DNA of 64,000 nt, from NCBI GenBank assembly GCA_903912525.1, contig CAIWHK010000042.1, positions 1 to 64,000 of the forward strand. Direction: 5' to 3'. The stretch is from an uncultured bacterium (GTDB lineage Bacteria > Krumholzibacteriota > Krumholzibacteriia > LZORAL124-64-63). This document shows, piece after piece, positions 17,011-26,605 of this stretch (the first letter of the stretch is position 1; every line of letters starts with the position of its first letter). The notes under the pieces were generated by a model. That model saw only the letters and a list, made by a program, of their open reading frames with translations. It ran no database searches and was not told where the DNA came from. Made by a program: the position numbers and the translations under genes.

Positions 17011-18489
17011 TCAATTCGTGGCGTCGCTCACGCCGGTCTTGCCGCGACGACGTTCCAGTTCGGCGCGGACCTCGTAGGCCTTCTGTTCGGTGATGGGGAA
17101 CTTGGCCACGGCCCAGATCGCCACCGCCGAGGTGATGAACGGGAAGAACGTGTCGAACAGGCGCATCATCGTGATCGAGGAGGCGGCCTGCGCGCCGCCC
17201 TTGTCGACGTCGAAACCGGTCGCGTTCAGCAGGTAGCCGCTGCCGGCCAGGGCGGCGGTCAGCCCCAGCTTGACTGTGAACCAGAAGACCGAGCTGAACA
17301 TGCCCTCGCGGCGCTGGTGCGACGTCAGTTCGTCGGCGTCGACGACATCGGCGATCATCGCCGGCATCAGCGTGAACAGGCCGCCGAGGCCGAAGGCCAG
17401 CAGCGGGGCCGGCAGCACGACCATCCACGGGGCGCCCGGGTTGTAGCAGACCCACTTCAGCGCGTAGCCGATCATCGAGATGCCGGTCGACACGAAGAAC
17501 GCCCGCCGCTTGCCGATGCGCGTGGCCAGCCAGGTCACCAGCGCCACGGCGGCGAAGCTGCCGACCGCGCCCACGGTGCCCGAGATGCCGATCCACCGCG
17601 AACCCAGCGCCTGGTCGCCCTGCGCCACGTAGTAGATGATCACGTAGCTGGAGAACGCCGAGATCAGGATGAAGCCGTTGAAGACCAGGAAGGTGGCCGC
17701 GCACAGCTTGAGGAACGGGCGCGTCGCCATCGTCGAGGCAAACCCGGTGAAGAACTCCGAGACGTTGCGCTTGAGCGCACTCCCTTTACGGGCGACCGCC
17801 TCGGCCTTGCGGGCCGTCGTCTCCGAAACGGCCAGCACCGCCATGCGCTCGCGCAGGAAGATCGCCGGCAGCACGCCAAGGATGATCGTGCACAGCGCCA
17901 CGGCGATGCCCAGCCACCGGGCGCCGCTCAGCTGGTCGCCGAACCGGCCGCCGTTCATGATCCACAGGAACCAGGGCGAGACGACGTAGGCGAACTGGCC
18001 GACGAAGTTCTGCGTGCCCATCAGCCGGGTGCGCTCGTGGTAGTCGGGGGTCAGCTCGTAGCCCAGCGCGACCCACGGCGCGACGAAGATGGTGTAGCAG
18101 ATGTAGAAGACGACCGAGCCGACCAGGAACCACACGAAGTAGAAGTTCTGGCTCATGTCGCGCGGCAGCTGCCACAGCAGGGCGAAGACCACGGCGGTCA
18201 GGATGGCGCCGACGAAGATGTACGGGCGGCGACGGCCCCAGCGCGAGCGGGTGTTGTCCGAGACGTAGCCCATGATGGGGTCGATGATCGTGTCGACCAG
18301 GCGGGGCAGCGCGCTGACCCAGCCGACCAGCCGCGGGTCCATGTGCAGGCCCAGGTTCAGGATGATCATCATGCCGCCGATGGCGGCCGACAGCAGGTTG
18401 TTGACGAACGCCCCGGCGCCGTAGGCGATCCGCTGCGGGAAACTGATGCGGTCCTCGGGGGCCGTTTGCGCGCGCTCGGGGGCATTCAT
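17011..18489 (-). CDS. GPH-family sugar:cation symporter (MelB-like MFS)
   Basis: A 492-residue inner-membrane transporter with about 12 helices. The GPH signature is plain: DTIIDPIMGYVSDNTRSRWGRRRPYI region after helix 2, and GGLFTLMPAMIADVVDADEL after helix 10, with EGMFSSVFWF. The family imports oligosaccharides or glycosides with Na+ or H+. Position between glucanase genes suggests uptake of gluco-oligosaccharides (inference). GGGAG lies 8 bases before the ATG. The promoter has operator A overlapping its -10. The GH17 gene follows. Confidence 0.9.
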   Translation of the reverse strand: MNAPERAQTAPEDRISFPQRIAYGAGAFVNNLLSAAIGGMMIILNLGLHMDPRLVGWVSALPRLVDTIIDPIMGYVSDNTRSRWGRRRPYIFVGAILTAVVFALLWQLPRDMSQNFYFVWFLVGSVVFYICYTIFVAPWVALGYELTPDYHERTRLMGTQNFVGQFAYVVSPWFLWIMNGGRFGDQLSGARWLGIAVALCTIILGVLPAIFLRERMAVLAVSETTARKAEAVARKGSALKRNVSEFFTGFASTMATRPFLKLCAATFLVFNGFILISAFSSYVIIYYVAQGDQALGSRWIGISGTVGAVGSFAAVALVTWLATRIGKRRAFFVSTGISMIGYALKWVCYNPGAPWMVVLPAPLLAFGLGGLFTLMPAMIADVVDADELTSHQRREGMFSSVFWFTVKLGLTAALAGSGYLLNATGFDVDKGGAQAASSITMMRLFDTFFPFITSAVAIWAVAKFPITEQKAYEVRAELERRRGKTGVSDATN

Positions 18490-18554
18490 TCAGTCGTCTC
18501 CCTGGCTGGGTGCCGTCCGGCGGACGGCGATCCGATCCGGTGGTCCGTGACTGA

Positions 18555-18577
18555 CTTTGTACGAACTCCGAACAAAG
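18555..18577. promoter_or_regulatory. Operator A of the putative glucan regulon
   Basis: A 23-bp odd-length palindrome; read toward the symporter gene it is CTTTGTTCGG-N4-CGTACAAAG. Copies with the same spacing occur at 25086-25108 and 43078-43100. It overlaps the -10 hexamer of the symporter promoter, and its centre is 77 bases from the start codon (78 for operator C). That arrangement fits a repressor site. A short extra hairpin, CCCGTA-AG-TACGGG, lies just upstream at 18586-18599. Confidence 0.75.
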
Positions 18578-18603
18578 TACCCGGGCCCGTAAGTACGGGT
18601 CAA
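18574..18603 (-). promoter_or_regulatory. Sigma-70 promoter of the symporter-GH17 operon
   Basis: On the minus strand TTGACC (18598-18603) is 18 bases from TACTTT (18574-18579). The same -35/N18/TACTTT arrangement is found at operator C. The -10 lies inside the operator half-site. Confidence 0.6.
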
Positions 18604-18652
18604 GAGTATTCTTGTGAGCCGCCCGGGAAGGACAAGGCCTGCCCGCAGCCGA

Positions 18653-20266
18653 CTAGCGCAGCAACGTGGCCGGCCGGCTTTCGGTGAAGTTGCTGCCGCG
18701 CAACTGCATCAGGTAGACGCCCGAGGCCACGCTGCGGCCGGCGTCGTCGCGCCCGTCCCACTCGGCCTCGTGCGCGCCGGCCGCGAAGGCCCCGTCCACC
18801 ACGGTCCGCACCCGGCGCCCGGCCGCATCGAACACCTCGAGCCGCACCACATCGGCGCGGTCGAGCGTGAAGCGCAGCGTCGTGCGCGGATTGAACGGGT
18901 TCGGGGCGGCGTCGTCCAGGCGCCCGATCGGCGCCGAGGGCAGGCCGTGCACGGGATCATCGCCGACCGACGCCACGGCGCCCAGCGGATAGTACCGGAA
19001 ACTGCGGAACACGACTTCCTGGTTCGCGGCCGGCGTGCCGTCCAGCTTCCAGAAGTTCAGGTGCATGCGCGGGGCTTCGGACCGCGGGACGTGCGGGCCG
19101 GTGTAGGTCCACGAATGGATCATGTTCGCGACCGATTCGTCGCCGGGCCCGCCGCGCCAGACGCGGTACTCGACCTTGTTCGCCTGCCAGCGCATGGCGT
19201 GGCTGGTGACCTCTCCGTCTGCGAACGTGGGGTCGAAGCGCTGGATGTTGCCGGCGTACCAGTAGGGCTGCGCCACGAACTGCGCGATGCCGGCGGCCGG
19301 GTCGGTCCAGCGGCTGTACTCGATGTCGATCTCGTTGTACGGATTCCACCACAGGTAGCCGTCGCTGTAGCAGGGTCCGTATTCCCAGAGGAAGATGCCC
19401 AGCACCGCCTGCGGGTCGATCAGGTCGAGCCGGCCCTCGGTCGTCAGGATGTAGTCGCCGTAACCGAGCGCCTCGGTCGCGGTCACTTCCGTGGCGTTCC
19501 AGGTGCCGTTGACGTTCTTCAGCGTGATGTGCAGGTAGCCGTTGGCGTCCACCCACGAGCTGCTGGCCGAGGGCGTGAAGTAGTTGACGCCCGGGCCATA
19601 CCAGCCGCCGCCCTTGACGCGCCAGTCGCGGCCGCTGAACGAGATGGTGCGGCCGCTGGGGAAGTCCAGCCACTGCTCGGTCTCGAGCGTGGGCGGCGTC
19701 AGGCTGTTGAACGTCACCTGGTCGAAGTAGGCGTCGGGGATGGTCGCGCCGGGGGCCTGCAGCACGCCGATCACCAGGCGCGCGGTGGCCGTGTTCGCGG
19801 GGGCCGCGGTGCTGGTCAGCGAGAACTCCTGGTACTGGTCCAGCGGGGTCGCCGCCGTGGCGACGGTGAACGAATCGTAGCTGATCAGCGTGCCCGCGGC
19901 GTCGCGCCACTCGACGTTCACCAGCGCCGTGCTCTGGCCGGTCAGGGGCTTGAGCGACGGAATGCGCACGTGGCCGGTGATCGCCCACTGCTCGCCTGCC
20001 GTGCTCGCCTGCGCCTGCCAGAACCCCGACAGGTCCCAGCCGCCGAGGTTCTGCCCGATCACGCGCGCGGCGCGGTTGCCGTGCGAGGTGATGATCGTCG
20101 ACCCGACCGAGCCGAACTGGTTCCAGCCCCGGAACACGGCGCCGCCGGTGCCCAGCATCTCGAAGCTGGGGTTGGCCAGGATGCACTGGGCGTTCGCACG
20201 CGGCGCTGCTGCAGCGCCGAAAGCCAGCAGCAGCGCGCCGGCCGCGATCAGTTTGCGCAGGGACAT
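18653..20266 (-). CDS. Secreted GH16-like glucanase with N-terminal binding domain and FlgD-like sorting domain
   Basis: A 537-residue exported protein. Residues 1-27 are a signal peptide (ending PRANA). About 28-190 form a jelly-roll resembling CBM4_9-type carbohydrate-binding modules (NPSFE start). About 195-430 are GH16-like, with the catalytic run NEIDIEYS (Glu312, Asp314, Glu316), the E-x-D-x-E form known from lichenase-type enzymes. The last 75 residues are an FlgD/Ig-like domain with PNPFNPRT and ASGVYLMQLR, as in type IX-like surface-sorted proteins. It lies 20 bases after the phosphorylase stop, so the two share a message. The role inferred is extracellular cleavage of mixed or beta-1,3-glucan. 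Confidence 0.85.
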   Translation of the reverse strand: MSLRKLIAAGALLLAFGAAAAPRANAQCILANPSFEMLGTGGAVFRGWNQFGSVGSTIITSHGNRAARVIGQNLGGWDLSGFWQAQASTAGEQWAITGHVRIPSLKPLTGQSTALVNVEWRDAAGTLISYDSFTVATAATPLDQYQEFSLTSTAAPANTATARLVIGVLQAPGATIPDAYFDQVTFNSLTPPTLETEQWLDFPSGRTISFSGRDWRVKGGGWYGPGVNYFTPSASSSWVDANGYLHITLKNVNGTWNATEVTATEALGYGDYILTTEGRLDLIDPQAVLGIFLWEYGPCYSDGYLWWNPYNEIDIEYSRWTDPAAGIAQFVAQPYWYAGNIQRFDPTFADGEVTSHAMRWQANKVEYRVWRGGPGDESVANMIHSWTYTGPHVPRSEAPRMHLNFWKLDGTPAANQEVVFRSFRYYPLGAVASVGDDPVHGLPSAPIGRLDDAAPNPFNPRTTLRFTLDRADVVRLEVFDAAGRRVRTVVDGAFAAGAHEAEWDGRDDAGRSVASGVYLMQLRGSNFTESRPATLLR

Positions 20267-20286
20267 CCTTCTCTCCGATCCGTGGT

Positions 20287-23200
20287 CTACCGATCGCCCT
20301 TGCGACGCGGGCTGCCGCCCGCCGCCAGCAGCGTGTGCTCAGGGATGCCGATCTCCAGTTGCCGCACGCGACCGTTGCGGGCCAGCACGTCGGCGCCCGC
20401 GCGCGCGTCGAGCGCGTCGCCCGCCTGCTCGAGGGACGTGCCGTCGGCGTAGTGGACGGTGATGCGCGCCGGGCCGTCCAGGCGTCGGTAGACAACCGGC
20501 ACCTGACAGTACGTGAACGCGAGGCTGCCCGCCGGCAGGTCCCATTCATGGGCCTGGCCCTGGTCGTCAAAGCAGCGGAACACGGCCGGCGCTTCCAGGA
20601 ATTCGTCCGCGCGCAGCAGCACCGGGCGGAAGCGGATGACGCCGTCACGCACGCGCACGCCCAGCTCGCCGAACCGGGTGAGGATCTCTTCCTTCACCTG
20701 GCCGGTCATGCCGGGCTGGCGGGCGCCGCCGTCGGGCGGGGTGTGCGAATACGGGTCGGCCGGGAAGGCGCCGTACTCGGAGACCGACTTCTCGTAGCCC
20801 AGCCCGGCGCGGATGCGGAAGTACATCGCCGCCAGGTCGGCCTGCAGCGGTGCGCGCACGCCTTCCTGCTCGGCGCGCAGCAACACTTCCTGCGTGGCCA
20901 GCAGCAGCTTGGCCACCATGTGCCAGTAGATGCAGCCGAGGCCCTCGTAGCCGTACATGGCGCCCGAGCGCCCGGTGTAGGCCTTGTGGTTGAAGACGTC
21001 CTCGAACAGTTCGAGCACGTCGGCCCGGTCCCTGGTCGCCGCCTCGGCCCAGCGCGGGCGGGTCGCCAGGGCGTCCAGCGCCGCAGCGAGGTCGCGGCCG
21101 TTCCGCAGCTCACCGTGGAAACGGACGATGCCGTCGACATCCAGCGCGACGATGGTCGTCTCGCCGGCGTCCAGCAGGTCGCGCAGCAGCGGCACTTCGG
21201 CCGCCTTTGTCGCAGGCAGCGAGTTCTTCGCCAGGAAGCCCGGCAGTTCGCGCGCGGGGTACAGCAGGAAGCTGTGCTGGTCGGCGCGGTACAGGTCGCT
21301 GGCGAACAGGCGGTCGAGGATCTCGAGGCTCGCGTGCGGGTCCAGCACGCCGGAACTCAGCACCGCGACCTGGCCCTCGAGCATCTCGGGCAGGTGCCCC
21401 ACGTGGGCGGCGGCGCCATCGACGCTGATCTCCAGCAGGTTGTAGGCATGGTAGAGGCCGTCGTCGCGCCGGTTGGCGGCGATGCCGTGGTCGACCCAGG
21501 CCAGGGCGACGCGGCACATCGCCACGACGTCGGTGGTCGCCACCTCGTCGCGGCCGGTGAAGCCGCCGTCGTACACCGCAGCGCGGTAATCGGAGAAGGC
21601 GCCGCCGAGGCGGTCCATCAGGCGCTTGCGGTCGCGCGTAGACACATCGCGGTTGACCAGCACGGCGATCTCGTCGGCCAGCACGTCGTGCACGCTACGG
21701 AACCACGTGGCCACCTCGTGCGAGATGAGCAGCGTGGCGGCCTGGGCCCGGGGCTGCGGGCGCACCAGGTTCTCCTCAAGCAGGTCGCCCAGGAAGGACA
21801 GGTAGCGGCGCAGGTAACACAGCGTGACCATCGAGACGCCGCCGCCGCCCAGCGCGTTGTTCGCGTCGTTCCACTCGGGGCGCTGCGTGTTCATCCAGAT
21901 GCCGGCGTCCGGCACCAGGTTCGACAGCTTCGACAGCACCGGCACCAGCAGCTTCTCGGCCAGGCTCGCATGGTGCACGCCGCCGGCCGCATCCTGCAGC
22001 AGGCGCCCGTCGGTGCCCATCGCGGCCACGCGTTCGTCGATGCGCGCCTGGCGGTCGGTGTCGAAGATGATCGTGTCGCGCGGGTCGGCCAGGATCTCCT
22101 CGTACGGCCGGATGCGGTAGGGCACCTCGGCGTAGCTGAAGATGTCGGCCGTGAGCATCGAACCCAGGACATCGGGGTCATGCTGGCGCAGGCCTTCGAG
22201 CAGCTTCAGCAGGTAGATGACCTGGTGGTCGCCCCAGTAGCCGATGTTGCTCCAGGGATCGTGCGCGGAGACCTTCTCCCAATCCACGCCATCGCGCGTC
22301 AGGCGGTAGGGGTTGAAGCCGTCGACGGTCGACGCGTTGACGAACTTCGCGACCAGGCTGGGCAAAAAGCCGGGGAACGCGGCGCCGAGCGCCTCCCAGT
22401 TCTGGAAGATGTCGCGCCAGTTGCCCTCGTAGTTCAGTTCGCGCTCGCCGTCCTGGCCGCGCATGCGGATCGAGAACCGGTTCCACGGACGGCTGGGGTC
22501 GCCGTGGCGGCGGCCGAAATGCAGCGGCAGGTACTCGTGGCACAGGCGCGCGAAATCGGCGTCGCCCGAAGCGAGCGCCGCCTCGCGCAGCGCCTGCACC
22601 GTCAGCGTGGTCGGCAGCGACGCCAGCAGGGCCTGCTGCCGGTCGGCCACCGCGGCGTTGCGCACGCGCAGGAAGCGGACGAAGTCGTCGACCGGCACGT
22701 CGTGGTTCCGCCAGAAGACGCCGCCGCGCATGTTGTTGAACAGGACGTTGGCGAAGTGGTGTGTCCAGGCCTCGCGGCGCGCCGTCAACTGGATGCCGTC
22801 GGAACTGCCGACGTTGCGGCGCAGGTTCTCGCCGGCCAGGCCCAGTTCGGCGTCCAGGTGCGACGACAGCTCGCCCTCGCGCCGCAGTTCGTCGCGCAGG
22901 GCAGCCACCTGCACGTGGTCGCGACCGGTGTCGCCGACCAGGCGCCAGGTCGTGGACGCGCCCGCGTCCAGTTCGGCGCCGAAGCTGACCAGGTAGTTGC
23001 CGCGGGCGCCGCACAGCACGGCGTCCTCGGCCAGCACGCGGCCCTGGCGGAACGCGGCGATCGCGCCGGCGGCCAGGTGCACGCGGAACGACTCGGGCCC
23101 GCAGCAGAAGACGGTGTTGGCGCGCAGCACTTCCAGCGCCTCGGCGCGGTCGGTGATGCCCGCGGTCAGCGAGAAGATGCCCAGGCCGGTCTCGGGGTCG

Positions 23201-23835
23201 GCTTCGGTGCGCTTGTACGCATCGACAAGGTTGCTGAAGCCCTGGTACATGCCCAGCGGCGCGCCGAACGGCAGGATGTTGCGCAGGCCGTCCAGCAACG
23301 CGACGCGCGCGGCGCCCGTGCCGACGTTTTCGAGCACGGCGGTGCGCACCCAGCCGAAGGCGTCGGCGGGCGCCCAGCTGTAGCGGAAGGCCAGGCCCAG
23401 GTCGCGACGGATTTCCTCGAATTCGACGCGATGGCCGGTGGCGCTCTTGTAGAGGTTGCGCTCGACGGCGGGGTCGTCGTTGCCCGCGGCGCCGAACGGC
23501 TCCCACATCACGGCGGGGCCCTGGCCGCGCACGACGCGGACGAGGGTGATCGGCCCGGTGTGGGTGTGCGCATCGTGCAACTGGTCGACCGTCAGGTACG
23601 GGAACAGGGCGCCGTCGGCGTCGACGCGCCCGGCGGTCAGGCCGCCACCCGCGGTCACGAACATCCACAGGTCGGTGTCGCTGGCCAGGCTCATCAGGAA
23701 GGCGGGCATCCGGTGGTAGCCGGAGATCCGGTGGCAGACCTCGCCGTCGCGCACGACGGTGTCGCCCACGGGCAGGCCCAGGCCGCCGGTTTCCTTGGCT
23801 ATGGCAGGGGAGGAAGTCGCCAGTCTGGCTTTCAT
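20287..23835 (-). CDS. Large GH94/GH149-type beta-glucan oligosaccharide phosphorylase
   Basis: A 1182-residue cytoplasmic enzyme without a signal peptide. It belongs to the inverting phosphorylase clan: an N-terminal beta-sandwich (HRISGYHRMPAFLMSLAS, then long beta-rich stretch), a helical linker and an (alpha/alpha)6 barrel with NYEGNWRDIFQNWEAL, WSNIGYWGDHQ and RPEWNDANNAL, in which Asp657 matches the general acid of GH94 (WND). Length well above GH94 (roughly 800) fits GH149 beta-1,3-oligoglucan phosphorylases. It would convert imported oligoglucan plus phosphate to glucose 1-phosphate. The subfamily is my inference. GGAG precedes the ATG by 7 bases. It lies downstream of the binding-protein gene and upstream of the GH16-like gene. 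Confidence 0.82.
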   Translation of the reverse strand: MKARLATSSPAIAKETGGLGLPVGDTVVRDGEVCHRISGYHRMPAFLMSLASDTDLWMFVTAGGGLTAGRVDADGALFPYLTVDQLHDAHTHTGPITLVRVVRGQGPAVMWEPFGAAGNDDPAVERNLYKSATGHRVEFEEIRRDLGLAFRYSWAPADAFGWVRTAVLENVGTGAARVALLDGLRNILPFGAPLGMYQGFSNLVDAYKRTEADPETGLGIFSLTAGITDRAEALEVLRANTVFCCGPESFRVHLAAGAIAAFRQGRVLAEDAVLCGARGNYLVSFGAELDAGASTTWRLVGDTGRDHVQVAALRDELRREGELSSHLDAELGLAGENLRRNVGSSDGIQLTARREAWTHHFANVLFNNMRGGVFWRNHDVPVDDFVRFLRVRNAAVADRQQALLASLPTTLTVQALREAALASGDADFARLCHEYLPLHFGRRHGDPSRPWNRFSIRMRGQDGERELNYEGNWRDIFQNWEALGAAFPGFLPSLVAKFVNASTVDGFNPYRLTRDGVDWEKVSAHDPWSNIGYWGDHQVIYLLKLLEGLRQHDPDVLGSMLTADIFSYAEVPYRIRPYEEILADPRDTIIFDTDRQARIDERVAAMGTDGRLLQDAAGGVHHASLAEKLLVPVLSKLSNLVPDAGIWMNTQRPEWNDANNALGGGGVSMVTLCYLRRYLSFLGDLLEENLVRPQPRAQAATLLISHEVATWFRSVHDVLADEIAVLVNRDVSTRDRKRLMDRLGGAFSDYRAAVYDGGFTGRDEVATTDVVAMCRVALAWVDHGIAANRRDDGLYHAYNLLEISVDGAAAHVGHLPEMLEGQVAVLSSGVLDPHASLEILDRLFASDLYRADQHSFLLYPARELPGFLAKNSLPATKAAEVPLLRDLLDAGETTIVALDVDGIVRFHGELRNGRDLAAALDALATRPRWAEAATRDRADVLELFEDVFNHKAYTGRSGAMYGYEGLGCIYWHMVAKLLLATQEVLLRAEQEGVRAPLQADLAAMYFRIRAGLGYEKSVSEYGAFPADPYSHTPPDGGARQPGMTGQVKEEILTRFGELGVRVRDGVIRFRPVLLRADEFLEAPAVFRCFDDQGQAHEWDLPAGSLAFTYCQVPVVYRRLDGPARITVHYADGTSLEQAGDALDARAGADVLARNGRVRQLEIGIPEHTLLAAGGSPRRKGDR

Positions 23836-24005
23836 CGATAGACTCCGGCCTCGTCAGATGACGGGCAGCATTCGGATGGCGTCAGGGGTCGAAATCCGTT
23901 TCGACGGCTCGATCGGATCGCTCGCGTCGGATCGCTGGTGCAGGCCCATTCTCAAACGCCACGCCGGGACCCGGGCCCTGCCGGGCCCCGGCGCGCGGAG
24001 AGGTC

Positions 24006-24983
24006 CTACTTGACGAGCATCATGCTGCGGGAGACCCGACCGGCGTCGGTCGTCAGCACGTAGCGGTACTGGCCCGCGGCAGCCGGGCTGCCCGCGTCCG
24101 TGTTGCCGTCCCACACCACGGCGTGGTCGCCGGCGGCCAGCGAACCGTGCTGCAGCGTCGCCACGTGGCGCCCGGCCAGGTCGAACACCGCGACGTCCAC
24201 GTTCGACGCGCGCTCGAGCACGAACGCGATCTTCGTCGACGGGTTGAACGGGTTCGGGTAGTTCTGGCGCAGCTCGGCGCCGGCCATGACGGCCGTCGGC
24301 ACGCCCGAGCTCACGAACTGGCGGAAGTCCACGTTGTCGTAGTAGATGCCCGACGATTCGTAGAACGTCGCCGTATTCGAGAAGCCGATCTGCAGCAGCT
24401 GCCCGGTCATGCCCGCAGCGATCGTGATCTGGAGCGAGTAGTTCGCCCAGGTGTCGGGAATCGCCGTCGTCTGCACCGTGATGTTGTTGGTCAAGGCGTA
24501 GCCGGCAGCGGGATTCAGCGTCTTGATGAACGCCTGGGCCGTCGAGGCGCCGGCGATGTTGCCGCGCTTGGCGTCGAAGGCGAAGGTGTAGGTCTTGCCG
24601 ATGTCGCTCGCGCCGATGACCATCTCGCGGTACACGTTCGACTCGACGATGTTGCCGTTGCCGTGGTCGGCGTTGTTGTAGTCGCTGTAGACGACCAGCT
24701 GCTGCAGGCCCTGGTCGATGCCACCCTGGTTGGCGTCGAGGTCGCAGAACGACGAGCCGCCGTTGGGCGCGGGGTACGGGCCGTAGCCGTACATGTAGGC
24801 GAGGGTGCCTCCGTTGAAGACGTTGCCGTAGACGATCCAGCCGTCGGCCGACAAGGCGGTGGGGCTCAGCTGGTTCAGCGTCTCGAAGTTCTGGCTGTAC
24901 GTGGCGACCGGCGCGGCCTGGACGGCGAAGGCCAGGCAGGCCAGCGCAACGACAGCAATGATGGCGGTGGCGGAACGACGCAT
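24006..24983 (-). CDS. Secreted carbohydrate-binding-like protein with FlgD-like sorting domain
   Basis: A 325-residue exported protein. A signal peptide ends at QAAP near residue 24. About 25-235 form a beta-sandwich with the outline of a CBM4_9-type module (YSQNFETLN..., GKTYTFAFDAKRGN, GIYYDNVDF), without catalytic residues that I can see. The C-terminal 75 residues are FlgD/Ig-like with NYPNPFNPSTKIAF. The ATG at 24983 follows AGAGAGGT. The gene is divergent from the GH1 gene and shares operator B with it, so co-regulation is likely. Function inferred: glucan binding at the cell surface or free in the medium. Confidence 0.75.
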   Translation of the reverse strand: MRRSATAIIAVVALACLAFAVQAAPVATYSQNFETLNQLSPTALSADGWIVYGNVFNGGTLAYMYGYGPYPAPNGGSSFCDLDANQGGIDQGLQQLVVYSDYNNADHGNGNIVESNVYREMVIGASDIGKTYTFAFDAKRGNIAGASTAQAFIKTLNPAAGYALTNNITVQTTAIPDTWANYSLQITIAAGMTGQLLQIGFSNTATFYESSGIYYDNVDFRQFVSSGVPTAVMAGAELRQNYPNPFNPSTKIAFVLERASNVDVAVFDLAGRHVATLQHGSLAAGDHAVVWDGNTDAGSPAAAGQYRYVLTTDAGRVSRSMMLVK

Positions 24984-25060
24984 GGTGTTGACCTCTCTCT
25001 GTGCTCTCAAGGCTCTCTTGCGACCATGTCCACGCCGGATGAACGAGGCGGAGACAACTC

Positions 25061-25089
25061 TTGACAGGGCCACGAAGATCATACACTAT
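25061..25089 (+). promoter_or_regulatory. Sigma-70 promoter of the GH1 operon
   Basis: A perfect TTGACA (25061-25066) is followed after 17 bases by CACTAT (25084-25089); TACACT at 25082 is an alternative. The -10 runs into operator B. On the other strand TTGTTC (25101-25106), a 17-base spacer and TATGAT (25078-25083) make a divergent promoter for the binding-protein gene, also covered by the operator. Confidence 0.65.
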
Positions 25090-25108
25090 GTTCGGCGTCC
25101 GAACAAAG
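25086..25108. promoter_or_regulatory. Operator B of the putative glucan regulon
   Basis: A 23-bp palindrome, CTATGTTCGG-N4-CGAACAAAG, with perfect inner arms GTTCGG and CCGAAC. It sits in the middle of a divergent promoter pair, so one bound repressor could silence both the GH1 and the binding-protein transcription units. Confidence 0.78.
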
Positions 25109-25150
25109 GTTATTTTTGAGGATCGGACGGAAAAGACAGGGGCCCTCCGG

Positions 25151-26521
25151 ATGCGCCAAAACACCTTTCCCGAAGGGTTCCTCTGGGGCGTTGCCACCTC
25201 CAGCCAGCAGATCGAGGGCGGCCGTTTCGAGGGCGGGCGGGGCGAGTCCATCTGGGATCGCTTCGCCACGGTGCCCGGCAAGATCGCCGACGGCAGCAAC
25301 GCCGACGTCACCTGCGACCATTACCACTTGTGGCCCAACGACATAGCCATCATGAAGGACCTCAATCTTGGGGCCTACAGGTTCTCCATCGCCTGGCCCC
25401 GCATCCAGCCCACCGGGCGGGGGGCGGCCAACCTGGCCGGCCTGGACTTCTATGACAAGCTGGTCGACGGCCTGCTCGCGGCCGGCCTGGAGCCCTTCCC
25501 GACCCTGTACCACTGGGACCTGCCGCAGACCCTGCAGGACACCGGCGGCTGGGCGGCCCGGGACACCGCCGAGGCCTTCGCCGAGTATGCCGCCATCGTG
25601 GCCCGCCGCCTGGGCGACCGGGTCAGGCGCTGGACCACGCACAACGAGCCGTGGTGCGCCGCCACCCTGGGCTATGAAGAGGGCCACCACGCGCCGGGCC
25701 ACCTGAGCCCCGCCGAGGGCCTGGCCGCCGCGCACCACCTCATGCTGTCCCACGGCTGGGCCTGCGAGGCCGTCCGCCGCGAAGTGCCGGGCGCCGAGCT
25801 GGGCATCGTGCTCATCCACAGCCCCGCGCACCCGGCCACCGGCAGCGCCGGCGACATCGACGCGGCGCGCTGGTTCGACGGCTTCTTCAACCGCTGGTAC
25901 CTGGACCCGATCTTCCGCGGCGCCTACCCGGCCGACGCGATCGCCGACCGCACGGCCAACGGCCAGCTGGACGGCGGGGCCATGCCCTTCGTGAAGGACG
26001 GCGACCTGAAGGCCATCTCGACGCCGCTCGAGTTCCTGGGCGTCAACTACTACAGCCGCGTGGTGATGCGGGCGGGCGCGAACGGCAAGCCCGAGGCCGT
26101 GCCGCCCCCGAAGGTTCCGTCGCTGACGGACATGGGCTGGGAGGTGTATCCTGCGGGCCTGGAGGAGACGCTGCTGCGCATCCACCGGGAGTACGCGCCG
26201 CCCGTGATGTACGTCACCGAGAACGGCGCCGCGTACGACGAGCCGATGGATGCCGACGGGCTCATCCACGACCAGCGGCGCATCGACTACCTGCGCGGGC
26301 ACCTGGCGTCGTGCGCGCGCGCCGCGGCGCAGGGTGTGCCGCTGCGGGGCTATTTCCAGTGGTCGCTGCTGGACAATTTCGAGTGGGGCTTCGGCTTCAC
26401 CAAGAAGTTCGGCCTGTACGCGGTGGACCCGCGCGACGGCCGGCGGATTCCCAAACAGAGCGCGGCCTGGTATCGCGATGTGGTGGCGGCCAACGCCGTC
26501 ACGGACGACCAGGGCGCCTGA
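25151..26521 (+). CDS. GH1 family beta-glucosidase
   Basis: A 456-residue cytoplasmic enzyme of standard GH1 length. Signatures are FPEGFLWGVATSSQQIEGG at the N-terminus, acid/base Glu166 in TTHNEPW, nucleophile Glu357 in YVTENGA, and NFEWGFGFTKKFGLYAVD near the C-terminus. It hydrolyses terminal beta-glucosyl residues, here most likely from imported glucan oligosaccharides. The start was placed at ATG 25151 because the conserved FPEGFLWG block follows directly and GGGG lies about 9 bases upstream; the open frame upstream covers the promoter. The barrel-glycosidase gene follows 84 bases downstream. Confidence 0.95.
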   Translation: MRQNTFPEGFLWGVATSSQQIEGGRFEGGRGESIWDRFATVPGKIADGSNADVTCDHYHLWPNDIAIMKDLNLGAYRFSIAWPRIQPTGRGAANLAGLDFYDKLVDGLLAAGLEPFPTLYHWDLPQTLQDTGGWAARDTAEAFAEYAAIVARRLGDRVRRWTTHNEPWCAATLGYEEGHHAPGHLSPAEGLAAAHHLMLSHGWACEAVRREVPGAELGIVLIHSPAHPATGSAGDIDAARWFDGFFNRWYLDPIFRGAYPADAIADRTANGQLDGGAMPFVKDGDLKAISTPLEFLGVNYYSRVVMRAGANGKPEAVPPPKVPSLTDMGWEVYPAGLEETLLRIHREYAPPVMYVTENGAAYDEPMDADGLIHDQRRIDYLRGHLASCARAAAQGVPLRGYFQWSLLDNFEWGFGFTKKFGLYAVDPRDGRRIPKQSAAWYRDVVAANAVTDDQGA

Positions 26522-26605
26522 CGGTCCCCAAGGCCACATGGCCGACAGGGCCAAACGACCGCCACGGCGACAGCGCCCGGCGGCCACCATGCTAAGGAGA
26601 GTCCC

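Noticed and set aside
20335-23841. Plus-strand open frame of 1168 codons opposite the phosphorylase gene.
   Set aside because: It is a GC-codon-bias shadow. The minus-strand frame has clear enzyme motifs; the other has low-complexity Ala/Val/Gln/Arg composition.
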